NCBI RefSeq assembly: GCF_051401765.1
Contig: NW_027480597.1
Span: 806,001 to 870,000, forward strand
Direction of reading: 5' to 3'
Source of the DNA: Calliopsis andreniformis
Taxonomy: Eukaryota; Arthropoda; Insecta; Hymenoptera; Andrenidae
DNA: 64,000 nucleotides
The position numbers and the translations under genes were made by a program. This document shows positions 12,455 through 25,738 of this stretch, one piece after another. Under the pieces are notes generated by a model. The model was given only the letters and a program-made list of their open reading frames with translations, made no database searches and had not been told where the DNA came from. Position 1 is the first letter of the stretch, and each line of letters begins with the position of its first letter.

Positions 12455-15052
12455 TTGGTATGGCTGCTATGGCTATGGCTATGGCTGCTATGGCTATGGC
12501 TATGGCTATGCCTGCTAAGGCTATGGCTATGTCTACGGCTGCAGTGGCTCTGGCTCCGGCTGCTATGGGTATGCCTATGGCTGCTATGGCTATCGCTACG
12601 GCTGCTATGGCTATGGCTATGGCTGCTATGGCTATGGCTATGGCTGCTATGGCCATGGTTATGTCTATGGCTGCCAAGGCTATGGCTATGTCTACGGCTG
12701 CTGTGGCTCTGGCTCTGGCTGCTATGGCTATGGCTATGGCTGCTATGGCTATGGCTATGGCTGCTATGGCTGTGGTTATGGCTGCTATGGCTATTGCTAT
12801 GGCTGCTATGGCTATGGCTATGGCTGCTATGGCTATGGCTATGGCTATGGCCGCTATGGATATGGCTATGGCTATGGCTGCTATGCCAACGGCTTTGGCT
12901 ACTATGGCCATTGGTATGGCTGCTATGGCTATGGCTATGGCTGCTATGGCTATGGCTACGGCTATGGTATTGGCGGCTATGGCTATGTCTATGGCTATGG
13001 CTGCAATGGCTATGGCTTTGGCTACTATGGCCATGGCTATTGCTTTGGCTACTATGGCCATGGCTGTGGCTGCTGTGGCTATGGCTATGGCTGCTATGGC
13101 AATGATTATGTCTATGGCTGCTAAGGCTATGGCTATGTCTACGGCTGCTGTGGCTCTGGCTCTGGCTGCTATGGCTCTGGCTGCTATGGATATGGCTATG
13201 GCCGCTATGGCTGTGGTTATGGCTGCTATGGCTATGGCAATGGCTGCTATGGCTATGGCTATGGCTATAGCTGCTATGGCTATGGCTATGACTATGGCTA
13301 TTGCTGCTAAGGCTATGGCGATGGCTATGGCTGCTATGGCTATGGCTATGGCTGCATCGGCTATGGCTATGGCTGCTATGGCTATGGCTATGGCTATGGC
13401 TATGGCTATGACTGCTATGGCTATGGCTATGGCTGCTATGGGTATGGCTATGGCTATGGCTATGGATGCTATGGCTATGTCTATGGCTATGGCTGCTACG
13501 GCTATGGCTTTGGCTACTATGGCCATGCCTATGGCAGCTATGGCTATGGCTATGGCTGCTATGGCTGTGGTTATGTCTGCTATGGCTATGGCTATGGCTG
13601 CTATGGTTATGGCTATGGCTGCTATGGCTGTGGCTATGTCTGCTATGGCTATGGCTATGGCTGCTATGGCTATGGCTATGGCTGCCATGGCTATGGCTAC
13701 GGCTATGGTTTTGGCGGCTATGGCTATGTCTATGGCTATGGCTGCTAAGGCTATGGCTATGCCTACGGCTGCTGTGGCTCTGGCTCCGGCTGCTATGAGT
13801 ATGCCTATGGCTGCTATGGCTATCGCTATGGCTGCTATGGCTGCTACGCCTATGGCTATGGCTGCTATGGCTATGGCTATGGCTGCTATGGCTATGGCTA
13901 TGGCTGCTATGGCTGTGGTTATGGCTGCTATGGCTATGGCTATGCCTGCTATGGCTGCGGCTATGCCTGATATGACTATGGCTATGGCTGCTATGGCTAT
14001 GGGTGTGTCTACTATGGCTGCTATGGCTATAGCTATGGCGGCTATGGCTGCTATGGCTATGGCTATGGCTACTATGGCTATGGATACGGCTGCTATGGCT
14101 ATGGCTATGGCTATGTCTGCTATGGCTATGGCTGTGGCTGCTAAGGTTATGGCTATGGCGACTATGGGTGCTATGGCTATTGCTATGGCTACTATGGCTA
14201 TGGATACGGCTGCTATGGCTATGGCTATGGCTATGTCTGCTATGGCTATGGCTATGGCTGCTATGGCTGTGGTTATGTCTGCTATGGCTATGGCTGCTAT
14301 GGTTATGGCTATGGCTGCTATGGCTATGTCTTTGGCTATGGCTGCTATGGCTATGGTTTTGGATACTATGGCCATGGCTGTGGCGGCTATGGCTATGGCT
14401 ATGGCTGCTATGGCTATGGTTATGTCTATGGCTCCTAAGGCTATGGCTATGTCTACGGCTGCTGTGGCTCTGCCTCTGGCTGCTATGGCTATGGCTATGG
14501 CTGCTATGGCTGTGGCTATGGCTGCTATGGCTGTGGTTATGTCTGCTATGGCTATGGCTGCTATGGCTGTGGCTATGGCTGCGGCTGCTATGGCTATGGC
14601 TGCTGTGGCTATGGCTATGGCTATGGCTGCTGTGGCTATGGCTATGGCCGCTTTGGCAGTGGCTACAGCTGCTATGGCTATGGCTATGGCATTGGCTGCT
14701 ATGGCTATGGCTATGATTATGGCTGCTATGCCTGTGTGTATGTGTGTGTCTACTATGGATATAGCTATGGCTGCTATGGCTCTGCCTACGGCTGCTATGG
14801 CTATCGCTATGGCTGCTATGGCTATGGTTATGGCTGCTATGGCTATGGCTATGGCTGCTATGGCTATGGCTATGGCTGCTATGGCTATGGCTATGGCCAT
14901 GGCTGCTATTTCTATGGCTGCTATGGCTATGGCTATGGCCATGGCTGCTATGGCTATGGCTATAGCTATGACTGCTATGGCTATGGCTATGGCCGCTATG
15001 GATATGGCTATGGCTATGGCTGCTATGGCTACGGCTTTGGCTACTATGGCCA
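12455..15052 (+). repeat. Hybrid copy c: HOR start fused to second copy of the 2.2-kb module
   Basis: 12455 to about 12840 follows the HOR start. The sequence then switches inside a plain GCTATG run to a copy of 2240-4444 (offset 10608; the CCAACG word at 2278 recurs at 12886). The rest of the HOR, including its AAGGATATGG anchor and TGTGTGT cluster, is missing here. One private change is visible: GTTTTGGCGG of 2350 reads GTATTGGCGG near 12967. The simplest reading is an out-of-register exchange between distant repeat copies. Confidence 0.8.
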
Positions 15053-18000
15053 TTGGTATGGCTGCTATGGCTATGGCTATGGCTGCTATGGCTATGGCTA
15101 TGGCTATGCCTGCTAAGGCTATGGCTATGTCTACGGCTGCAGTGGCTCTGGCTCCGGCTGCTATGGGTATGCCTATGGCTGCTATGGCTATCGCTACGGC
15201 TGCTATGGCTATGGCTATGGCTGCTATGGCTATGGCTATGGCTGCTATGGCCATGGTTATGTCTATGGCTGCCAAGGCTATGGCTATGTCTACGGCTGCT
15301 GTGGCTCTGGCTCTGGCTGCTATGGCTATGGCTATGGCTGCTATGGCTATGGCTATGGCTGCTATGGCTGTGGTTATGGCTGCTATGGCTATTGCTATGG
15401 CTGCTATGGCTATGGCTATGGCTGCTATGGCTATGGCTATGGCTATGGCTGCTATGGCTGTGGCTATGGCTATGACGGCTGTGGCTATGGCTATGGCTGC
15501 TATGGGTATGGCTATGGCTATGTCTGCTATGCCTATGGCTATGGCTGCTATGGCTATGGCTATGGCTTTGGCTACTATGGCCATGCCTATGGCAGCTATG
15601 GCTATGGCTATGGCTGCTATGGCTGTGGTTATGTCTGCTATGGCTATGGCTATGGCTGCTATGGTTATGGCTATGGCTGCTATGGCTGTGGCTATGGCTA
15701 TGGCTGCTTTGTCTCTGGCTATGGCCATGATTGCTATGGCTATGGCTATGGCTGCTATGGGTATGGTTATGGCTATGGCTGCTATGGCTATGGCTATGTC
15801 TGCTATGGCTATGGCTATGGCTATAGCTGCTATGGCTATGTCTATGGCTATGACTGCTATGGCTATGGCTATGGCTGCTATGGCTATGGCTATGGCTGCT
15901 ATGGCTGTGGTTATGGCTGCTATGGCTATTGCTATGGCTGCTATGGCTATGGCTATGGCCGCTTTGGCAATGGCTACAGCTGCTATGGCTATGGCTATGG
16001 CATTGGCTGCTATGGCTATGGCTATGATTATGGCTGCTATGGCTGTGGCTATGTGTGTGTCTGCTATGGATATAGCTATGGTTGCTATGGCTCTGCCTAC
16101 GGCTGCTATGGCTACCGCTATGGATGCTATGGCTATGGTTATGGCTGCATTGGCTATGGCTATGGCTGCTATGGCTACGGCTATGGCTGCTATGGCTACG
16201 GCTATGGCTGCATCGGCTATGGCTATGGCTGCTATGGCTATGGCTATGGCTATGGCTATGGCTATGGCTATGATTGCTATGGCTATGGCTATGGCTGCTA
16301 TGGGTATGGCTATGGCTGCTATGGCCATGGCTATGGCTATGGCTATGGATGCTATGGCTATGTCTATGGCTATGGCTGCTATGGCTATGGCTATGTCTGC
16401 TATGGCTGTGGCTATGGCTGCTATGGCTGTGGTTATGTCTGCTATGGCTATGGCTGCTATGGTTATGGCTATGGCTGCTATGGCTGTGGCTATGGCTGCG
16501 GCTGCTATGGCTATGGCTGCTGTGGCTATGGCTATGGCTAAGGCTGCTGTGGCTATGGCTATGGCCGCTTTGGCAGTGGCTACAGCTGCTATGGCTATGG
16601 CTATGGCATTGGCTGCTATGGCTATGGCTATGATTATGGCTGCTATGTCTGTGGCTATGTGTGTGTCTACTATGGATATAGCTATGGCTGCTATGGCTCT
16701 GCCTACGGCTGCTATGGCTATCGCTATGGCTGCTATGGCTATGGTTATGGCTGCTATGGCTATGGCTATGGCTGCTACGGCTGTGGCTATGGCTGCTATG
16801 GCTGTGACTATGGCTGCTATGGCTATGGCTATGGCTGCTATGGCTATGGTTCTGTGTATGGCTGCTAAGGCTATGGCTATGACTACGGCTGCTACGGCTA
16901 TCGCTATGTCTGCTATGGCTATGGCTATGGCTATGGCTGCTATGGCTATGTCTATGGCTATAACTGCTATGGCTATGGCTATGGCTGCTATGGCTATGGC
17001 TATGGCTGCTATGGCTATGGCTATGTCTGCTATGGGTATGGCTATGGCTAAGGCTGCTGTGGCTATGGCTATGGCCGCTTTGGCAATGGCTACAGCTGCT
17101 ATGGCTATGGCTATGGCATTGGCTGCTATGGCTATGGCTATGATTATGGCTGCTATGGCTGTGGTTATGGCTGCTATGGCTATTGCTATGGCTGCTATGG
17201 CTATGGCTATGGCCGCTTTGGCAATGGCTACAGCTGCTATGGCTATGGCTATGGCATTGGCTGCTATGGCTATGGCTATGATTATGGCTGCTATGGCTGT
17301 GGCTATGTGTGTGTCTGCTATGGATATAGCTATGGTTGCTATGGCTCTGCCTACGGCTGCTATGGCTATCGCTATGGATGCTATGGCTATGGTTATGGCT
17401 GCATTGGCTATGGCTATGGCTGCTATGGCTACGGCTATGGCTGCTATGGCTATGGCTATGGCTGCATCGGCTATGGCTATGGCTGCTATGGCTCTGGCTA
17501 TGGCTATGGCTATGGCTATGGCTATGATTGCTATGGCTATGGCTATGGCTGCTATGGGTATGGCTATGGCTGCTATGGCCATGGCTATGGCTATGGCTAT
17601 GGATGCTATGGCTATGTCTATGGCTATGGCTGCTATGGCTATGGCTTTGGCTACTATGGCCATGCCTATGGCAGCTATGGCTATGGCTATGGCTGCTATG
17701 GCTGTGGTTATGTCTGCTATGGCTATGGCTATGGCTGCTATGGGTATGGCTATGGCTGCTATGGCTGTGGCTATGACTATGGCTGCTTTGTCTCTGGCTA
17801 TGGCCATGATTGCTATGGCTATGGCTATGGCTGCTATTGGTATGGCTATGGCTATGGCTGCTATGGCTATGGCTATGATTATGGCTGCTATGGCTGTGGC
17901 TATGTGTGTGTCTGCTATGGATATAGCTATGGTTGCTATGGCTCTGCCTACGGCTGCTATGGCTATCGCTATGGATGCTATGGCTATGGTTATGGCTGCA

Positions 18001-18439
18001 TTGGCTATGGCTATGGCTGCTATGGCTACGGCTATGGCTGCTATGGCTATGGCTATGGCTGCATCGGCTATGGCTATGGCTGCTATGGCTCTGGCTATGG
18101 CTATGGCTATGGCTATGGCTATGATTGCTATGGCTATGGCTATGGCTGCTATGGGTATGGCTATGGCTGCTATGGCCATGGCTATGGCTATGGCTATGGA
18201 TGCTATGGCTATGGTTATGGCTGCTATGGCTATGGCTATGGCTGCTATGGCTATGGCTATGGCTGCTATGGCTATGGCTATGGCCATGGCTGCTATTTCT
18301 ATGGCTGCTATGGCTATGGCTATGGCCATGGCTGCTATGGCTATGGCTATATCTATGACTGCTATGGCTATGGCTATGGCCGCTATGGATATGGCTATGG
18401 CTATGGCTGCTATGGCTACGGCTTTGGCTACTATGGCCA
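15053..18439 (+). repeat. 4.0-kb left HOR, copy d, with a 621-bp deletion (3387 bp)
   Basis: It matches copy a from 4445 to 4960, then jumps to the sequence starting at 5581. The word TTGGCTACTATGGCCATG is at 4960 and again at 5581 in copy a, but only once (15568) here, so exactly 621 bp is missing between two direct repeats. The AAGGATATGG anchor was lost with it. TGTGTGT words are kept at 16054, 16660, 17308 and 17905. Confidence 0.85.
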
Positions 18440-21400
18440 TTGGTATGGCTGCTATGGCTATGGCTATGGCTGCTATGGCTATGGCTATGGCTATGCCTGC
18501 TAAGGCTATGGCTATGTCTACGGCTGCAGTGGCTCTGGCTCCGGCTGCTATGGGTATGCCTATGGCTGCTATGGCTATCGCTACGGCTGCTATGGCTATG
18601 GCTATGGCTGCTATGGCTATGGCTATGGCTGCTATGGCCATGGTTATGTCTATGGCTGCCAAGGCTATGGCTATGTCTACGGCTGCTGTGGCTCTGGCTC
18701 TGGCTGCTATGGCTATGGCTATGGCTGCTATGGCTATGGCTATGGCTGCTATGGCTGTGGTTATGGCTGCTATGGCTATTGCTATGGCTGCTATGGCTAT
18801 GGCTATGGCTGCTATGGCTATGGCTATGGCTATGGCTGCTATGGCTGTGGCTATGGCTATGACGGCTGTGGCTATGGCTATGGCTGCTATGGGTATGGCT
18901 ATGGCTATGTCTGCTATGCCTATGGCTATGGCTGCTATGGCTATGGCTATGGCTTTGGCTACTATGGCCATGGCTATGGCAGCTATGGCTATAGCTATGG
19001 CTGCTATGGCTATGGTTATGTCTATGGCTGCTAAGGATATGGCTATCTCTACGGCTGCTGCGGCTCTGGCTCTCGCTGCTATGGATATGCCTATGGCTGC
19101 TATGGCTATGGCTATGGCTGCTATGGCTGTGGTTATGGCTGCAATGGCTATGGCAATGGCTGCTATGGCTATGGCTATGGCTGCGGCTGCTATGGCTACG
19201 GCTGCTATGGCTATGGCTATGGCTGCTATGGCTATGGCTATGGCTATGTCTGCTATGACTATGGCTACGGCCAAGGCTGCTATGGCTATGGCTATGGCTA
19301 TGTCTGCTATGGGTATGGCTATGGCTAAGGCTGCTGTGGCTATGGCTATGGCCGCTTTGGCAATGGCTACAGCTGCTATGGCTATCGCTATGGATGCTAT
19401 GGCTATGGTTATGGCTGCATTGGCTATGGCTGTGGCTGCTATGGCTACGGCTATGGCTGCTATGGCTATGGCTATGGCTGCATCGGCTATGGCTATGGCT
19501 GCTATGGCTATGGCTATAGCTATGGCTATGGCTATGACTGCTATGTCTATGGCTATGGCTGCTATGGCTATGGCTTTGGCTACTATGGCCATGCCTATGG
19601 CAGCTATGGCTATGGCTATGGCTGCTATGGCTGTGGTTATGTCTGCTATGGCTATGGCTATGGCTGCTATGGTTATGGCTATGGCTGCTATGGCTGTGGC
19701 TATGGCTATGGCTGCTTTGTCTCTGGCTATGGCCATGATTGCTATGGCTATGGCTATGGCTGCTATGGGTATGGTTATGGCTATGGCTGCTATGGCTATG
19801 GCTATGTCTGCTATGGCTGTGGCTATGGCTATAGCTGCTATGGCTATGTCTATGGCTATGACTGCTATGGCTATGGCTATGGCTGCTATGGCTATGGCTA
19901 TGGCTGCTATGGCTGTGGTTATGGCTGCTATGGCTATTGCTATGGCTGCTATGGCTATGGCTATGGCCGCTTTGGCAATGGCTACAGCTGCTATGGCTAT
20001 GGCTATGGCATTGGCTGCTATGGCTATGGCTATGATTATGGCTGCTATGGCTGTGGCTATGTGTGTGTCTGCTATGGATATAGCTATGGTTGCTATGGCT
20101 CTGCCTACGGCTGCTATGGCTACCGCTATGGATGCTATGGCTATGGTTATGGCTGCATTGGCTATGGCTATGGCTGCTATGGCTACGGCTATGGCTGCTA
20201 TGGCTACGGCTATGGCTGCATCGGCTATGGCTATGGCTGCTATGGCTATGGCTATGGCTATGGCTATGGCTATGGCTATGATTGCTATGGCTATGGCTAT
20301 GGCTGCTATGGGTATGGCTATGGCTGCTATGGCCATGGCTATGGCTATGGCTATGGATGCTATGGCTATGTCTATGGCTATGGCTGCTATGGCTATGGCT
20401 ATGTCTGCTATGGCTGTGGCTATGGCTGCTATGGCTGTGGTTATGTCTGCTATGGCTATGGCTGCTATGGTTATGGCTATGGCTGCTATGGCTGTGGCTA
20501 TGGCTGCGGCTGCTATGGCTATGGCTGCTGTGGCTATGGCTATGGCTAAGGCTGCTGTGGCTATGGCTATGGCCGCTTTGGCAGTGGCTACAGCTGCTAT
20601 GGCTATGGCTATGGCATTGGCTGCTATGGCTATGGCTATGATTATGGCTGCTATGTCTGTGGCTATGTGTGTGTCTACTATGGATATAGCTATGGCTGCT
20701 ATGGCTCTGCCTACGGCTGCTATGGCTATCGCTATGGCTGCTATGGCTATGGTTATGGCTGCTATGGCTATGGCTATGGCTGCTACGGCTGTGGCTATGG
20801 CTGCTATGGCTGTGACTATGGCTGCTATGGCTATGGCTATGGCTGCTATGGCTATGGTTCTGTGTATGGCTGCTAAGGCTATGGCTATGACTACGGCTGC
20901 TACGGCTATCGCTATGTCTGCTATGGCTATGGCTATGGCTATGGCTGCTATGGCTATGTCTATGGCTATAACTGCTATGGCTATGGCTATGGCTGCTATG
21001 GCTATGGCTATGGCTGCTATGGCTATGGCTATGTCTGCTATGGGTATGGCTATGGCTAAGGCTGCTGTGGCTATGGCTATGGCCGCTTTGGCAATGGCTA
21101 CAGCTGCTATGGCTATGGCTATGGCATTGGCTGCTATGGCTATGGCTATGATTATGGCTGCTATGGCTGTGGTTATGGCTGCTATGGCTATTGCTATGGC
21201 TGCTATGGCTATGGCTATGGCCGCTTTGGCAATGGCTACAGCTGCTATGGCTATGGCTATGGCATTGGCTGCTATGGCTATGGCTATGATTATGGCTGCT
21301 ATGGCTGTGGCTATGTGTGTGTCTGCTATGGATATAGCTATGGTTGCTATGGCTCTGCCTACGGCTGCTATGGCTATCGCTATGGATGCTATGGCTATGG

Positions 21401-22447
21401 TTATGGCTGCATTGGCTATGGCTATGGCTGCTATGGCTACGGCTATGGCTGCTATGGCTATGGCTATGGCTGCATCGGCTATGGCTATGGCTGCTATGGC
21501 TCTGGCTATGGCTATGGCTATGGCTATGGCTATGGCTATGATTGCTATGGCTATGGCTATGGCTGCTCTGGGTATGGCTATGGCTGCTATGGCCATGGCT
21601 ATGGCTATGGCTATGGATGCTATGGCTATGTCTATGGCTATGGCTGCTATGGCTATGGCTTTGGCTACTATGGCCATGCCTATGGCAGCTATGGCTATGG
21701 CTATGGCTGCTATGGCTGTGGTTATGTCTGCTATGGCTATGGCTATGGCTGCTATGGGTATGGCTATGGCTGCTATGGCTGTGGCTATGACTATGGCTGC
21801 TTTGTCTCTGGCTATGGCCATGATTGCTATGGCTATGGCTATGGCTGCTATTGGTATGGCTATGGCTATGGCTGCTATGGCTATGGCTATGATTATGGCT
21901 GCTATGGCTGTGGCTATGTGTGTGTCTGCTATGGATATAGCTATGGTTGCTATGGCTCTGCCTACGGCTGCTATGGCTATCGCTATGGATGCTATGGCTA
22001 TGGTTATGGCTGCATTGGCTATGGCTATGGCTGCTATGGCTACGGCTATGGCTGCTATGGCTATGGCTATGGCTGCATCGGCTATGGCTATGGCTGCTAT
22101 GGCTCTGGCTATGGCTATGGCTATGGCTATGGCTATGATTGCTATGGCTATGGCTATGGCTGCTATGGGTATGGCTATGGCTGCTATGGCCATGGCTATG
22201 GCTATGGCTATGGATGCTATGGCTATGGTTATGGCTGCTATGGCTATGGCTATGGCTGCTATGGCTATGGCTATGGCTGCTATGGCTATGGCTATGGCCA
22301 TGGCTGCTATTTCTATGGCTGCTATGGCTATGGCTATGGCCATGGCTGCTATGGCTATGGCTATAGCTATGACTGCTATGGCTATGGCTATGGCCGCTAT
22401 GGATATGGCTATGGCTATGGCTGCTATGGCTACGGCTTTGGCTACTA
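18440..22447 (+). repeat. 4.0-kb left HOR, copy e
   Basis: Full-length type like copy a, with the anchor at 19033 and TGTGTGT words at 20062, 20668, 21316 and 21913. It has one extra GCTATG near 21520 and a private CTG at about 21568. At its right end the expected GCCATTGGTATGG word is missing because of a 153-bp deletion near 22450; the next anchor is at 22888, 3855 bp on rather than 4008. Confidence 0.8.
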
Positions 22448-25400
22448 TGGCTATGGCTATGGCTGCTATGGCTATGGCTATGGCTGCTATGGCCATGGTT
22501 ATGTCTATGGCTGCCAAGGCTATGGCTATGTCTACGGCTGCTGTGGCTCTGGCTCTGGCTGCTATGGCTATGGCTATGGCTGCTATGGCTATGGCTATGG
22601 CTGCTATGGCTGTGGTTATGGCTGCTATGGCTATTGCTATGGCTGCTATGGCTATGGCTATGGCTGCTATGGCTATGGCTATGGCTATGGCTGCTATGGC
22701 TGTGGCTATGGCTATGACGGCTGTGGCTATGGCTATGGCTGCTATGGGTATGGCTATGGCTATGTCTGCTATGCCTATGGCTATGGCTGCTATGGCTATG
22801 GCTATGGCTTTGGCTACTATGGCCATGGCTATGGCAGCTATGGCTATAGCTATGGCTGCTATGGCTATGGTTATGTCTATGGCTGCTAAGGATATGGCTA
22901 TCTCTACGGCTGCTGCGGCTCTGGCTCTCGCTGCTATGGATATGCCTATGGCTGCTATGGCTATGGCTATGGCTGCTATGGCTGTGGTTATGGCTGCAAT
23001 GGCTATGGCAATGGCTGCTATGGCTATGGCTATGGCTGCGGCTGCTATGGCTACGGCTGCTATGGCTATGGCTATGGCTGCTATGGCTATGGCTATGGCT
23101 ATGTCTGCTATGACTATGGCTACGGCCAAGGCTGCTATGGCTATGGCTATGGCTATGTCTGCTATGGGTATGGCTATGGCTAAGGCTGCTGTGGCTATGG
23201 CTATGGCCGCTTTGGCAATGGCTACAGCTGCTATGGCTATCGCTATGGATGCTATGGCTATGGTTATGGCTGCATTGGCTATGGCTGTGGCTGCTATGGC
23301 TACGGCTATGGCTGCTATGGCTATGGCTATGGCTGCATCGGCTATGGCTATGGCTGCTATGGCTATGGCTATAGCTATGGCTATGGCTATGACTGCTATG
23401 TCTATGGCTATGGCTGCTATGGCTATGGCTTTGGCTACTATGGCCATGCCTATGGCAGCTATGGCTATGGCTATGGCTGCTATGGCTGTGGTTATGTCTG
23501 CTATGGCTATGGCTATGGCTGCTATGGTTATGGCTATGGCTGCTATGGCTGTGGCTATGGCTATGGCTGCTTTGTCTCTGGCTATGGCCATGATTGCTAT
23601 GGCTATGGCTATGGCTGCTATGGGTATGGTTATGGCTATGGCTGCTATGGCTATGGCTATGGCTGCTATGGCTATGTTTCTGTGTATGGCTGCTAAGCCT
23701 ATGGCTATGACTACGGCTGCTACGGCTATCGCTATGTCTGCTATGGCTATGGCTATGGCTGCTATGGCTATGGCTATGGCCGCTTTGGCAATGGCTACAG
23801 CTGCTATGGCTATGGCTATGGCATTGGCTGCTATGGCTATGGCTATGATTATGGCTGCTATGGCTGTGGCTATGTGTGTGTCTGCTATGGATATAGCTAT
23901 GGTTGCTATGGCTCTGCCTACGGCTGCTATGGCTATCGCTATGGATGCTATGGCTATGGTTATGGCTGCATTGGCTATGGCTATGGCTGCTATGGCTACG
24001 GCTATGGCTGCTATGGCTATGGCTATGGCTGCATCGGCTATGGCTATGGCTGCTATGGCTCTGGCTATGGCTATGGCTATGGCTATGGCTATGATTGCTA
24101 TGGCTATGGCTATGGCTGCTATGGGTATGGCTATGGCTGCTATGGCCATGGCTATGACTATGGCTATGGATGCTATGGCTATGTCTATGGCTATGGCTGC
24201 TATGGCTATGGCTTTGGCTACTATGGCCATGCCTATGGCAGCTATGGCTATGGCTATGGCTGCTATGGCTGTGGTTATGTCTGCTATGGCGATGGCTATG
24301 GCTGCTATGGCTATGGCTATGGCTGCATCGGCTATGGCTATGGCTGCTATGGCTATGGCTATGGCTATGGCTATGGCTATGACTGCTATGGCTATGGCTA
24401 TGGCTGCTATGGGTATGGCTATGGCTGCTATGGCCATGGCTATGGCTATGGCTATGGATGCTATGGCTATGTCTATGGCTATGGCTGCTATGGCTATGGC
24501 TTTGGCTACTATGGCCATGCCTATGGCAGCTATGGCTATGGCTATGGCTGCTATGGCTGTGGTTATGTCTGCTATGGCTATGGCTATGGCTGCTATGGTT
24601 ATGGCTATGGCTGCTATGGCTGTGGCTATGTCTGCTATGGCTATGGCTATGGCTGCTATGGCTATGGCTATGGCTGCTATGGCTATGGCTACGGCTATGG
24701 TTTTGGCGGCTATGGCTATGTCTATGGCTATGGCTGCTAAGGCTATGGCTATGCCTATGGCTGCTGTGGCTCTGGCTCCGGCTGCTATGAGTATGCCTAT
24801 GGCTGCTATGGCTATCGCTATGGCTGCTATGGCTGCTACGCCTATGGCTATGGCTGCTATGGCTATGGCTATGGCTGCTATGGCTATGGCTATGGCTGCT
24901 ATGGCTGTGGTTATGGCTGCTATGGCTATGGCTATGGCTGCTATGGCTGCGGCTATGCCTGATATGACTATGGCTATGGCTGCTATGGCTATGGCTGTGT
25001 CTACTATGGCTGCTATGGCTATAGCTATGGCGGCTATGGCTGCTATGGCTATGGCTATGGCTACTATGGCTATGGATACGGCTGCTATGGCTATGGCTAT
25101 GGCTATGTCTGCTATGGCTATGGCTATGGCTGCTAAGGTTATGGCTATGGCGACTATGGGTGCTATGGCTATTGCTATGGCTACTATGGCTATGGATACG
25201 GCTGCTATGGCTATGGCTATGGCTATGTCTGCTATGGCTATGGCTATGGCTGCTATGGCTATGGCTATGGCTATGGCTATGGCTGCTATGGCTATGTCTT
25301 TGGCTATGCCTGCTATGGCTATGGTTTTGGATACTATGGCCATGGCTGTGGCGGCTATGGCTATGGCTATGGCTGCTATGGCTATGGTTATGTCTGTGGC

Positions 25401-25738
25401 TCCTAAGGCTATGGCTATGTCTACGGCTGCTGTGGCTCTGCCTCTGGCTGCTATGGCTATGGCTATGGCTGCTATGGCTGTGGCTATGGCTGCTATGGCT
25501 GTGGCTATGACTGCTCTGGCTATGGCTATGGCTGTTATGGCTATGGCTATGGCTGCTATGGCTATGGCTATGGCTGCTACGGCTATGGCTATGGCTATGG
25601 CTATGGCTGCTATGGCTATGGCTGTTATGGCTATGGCTATGGCTATGACTGCTATGGCTATGGCTATGGCTGCTATGGCTATCGCTATGGCTGCTATGGC
25701 TATGGCTATGGCTGCTATGGCTATGGTTATGGCTATGA
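22448..25738 (+). repeat. Degenerate end of the left domain (mosaic blocks)
   Basis: It begins like a new 4.0-kb HOR copy (anchor 22888) but becomes a patchwork. There is a TGTGTGT word at 23875, two copies of a 288-bp block (24170 and 24458), and then a partial copy of the 2.2-kb module (24395-25258, offset 21600 from 2795). After about 25260 it loses that alignment. Unusual words include TTTCTGTGTATG near 23677. No gene is visible. Confidence 0.7.

Noticed and set aside
21315..22889. Tyr-Gly-Cys-rich frame (register 3) resembling glycine-tyrosine structural proteins such as high-glycine-tyrosine keratin-associated proteins
   Set aside because: The likeness comes only from TAT GGC and TGC triplets of the repeat. 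The frame is cut by TAA wherever GCT AAG occurs and by TGA at GTTGAT or CCTGAT, so it is broken many times across the array.
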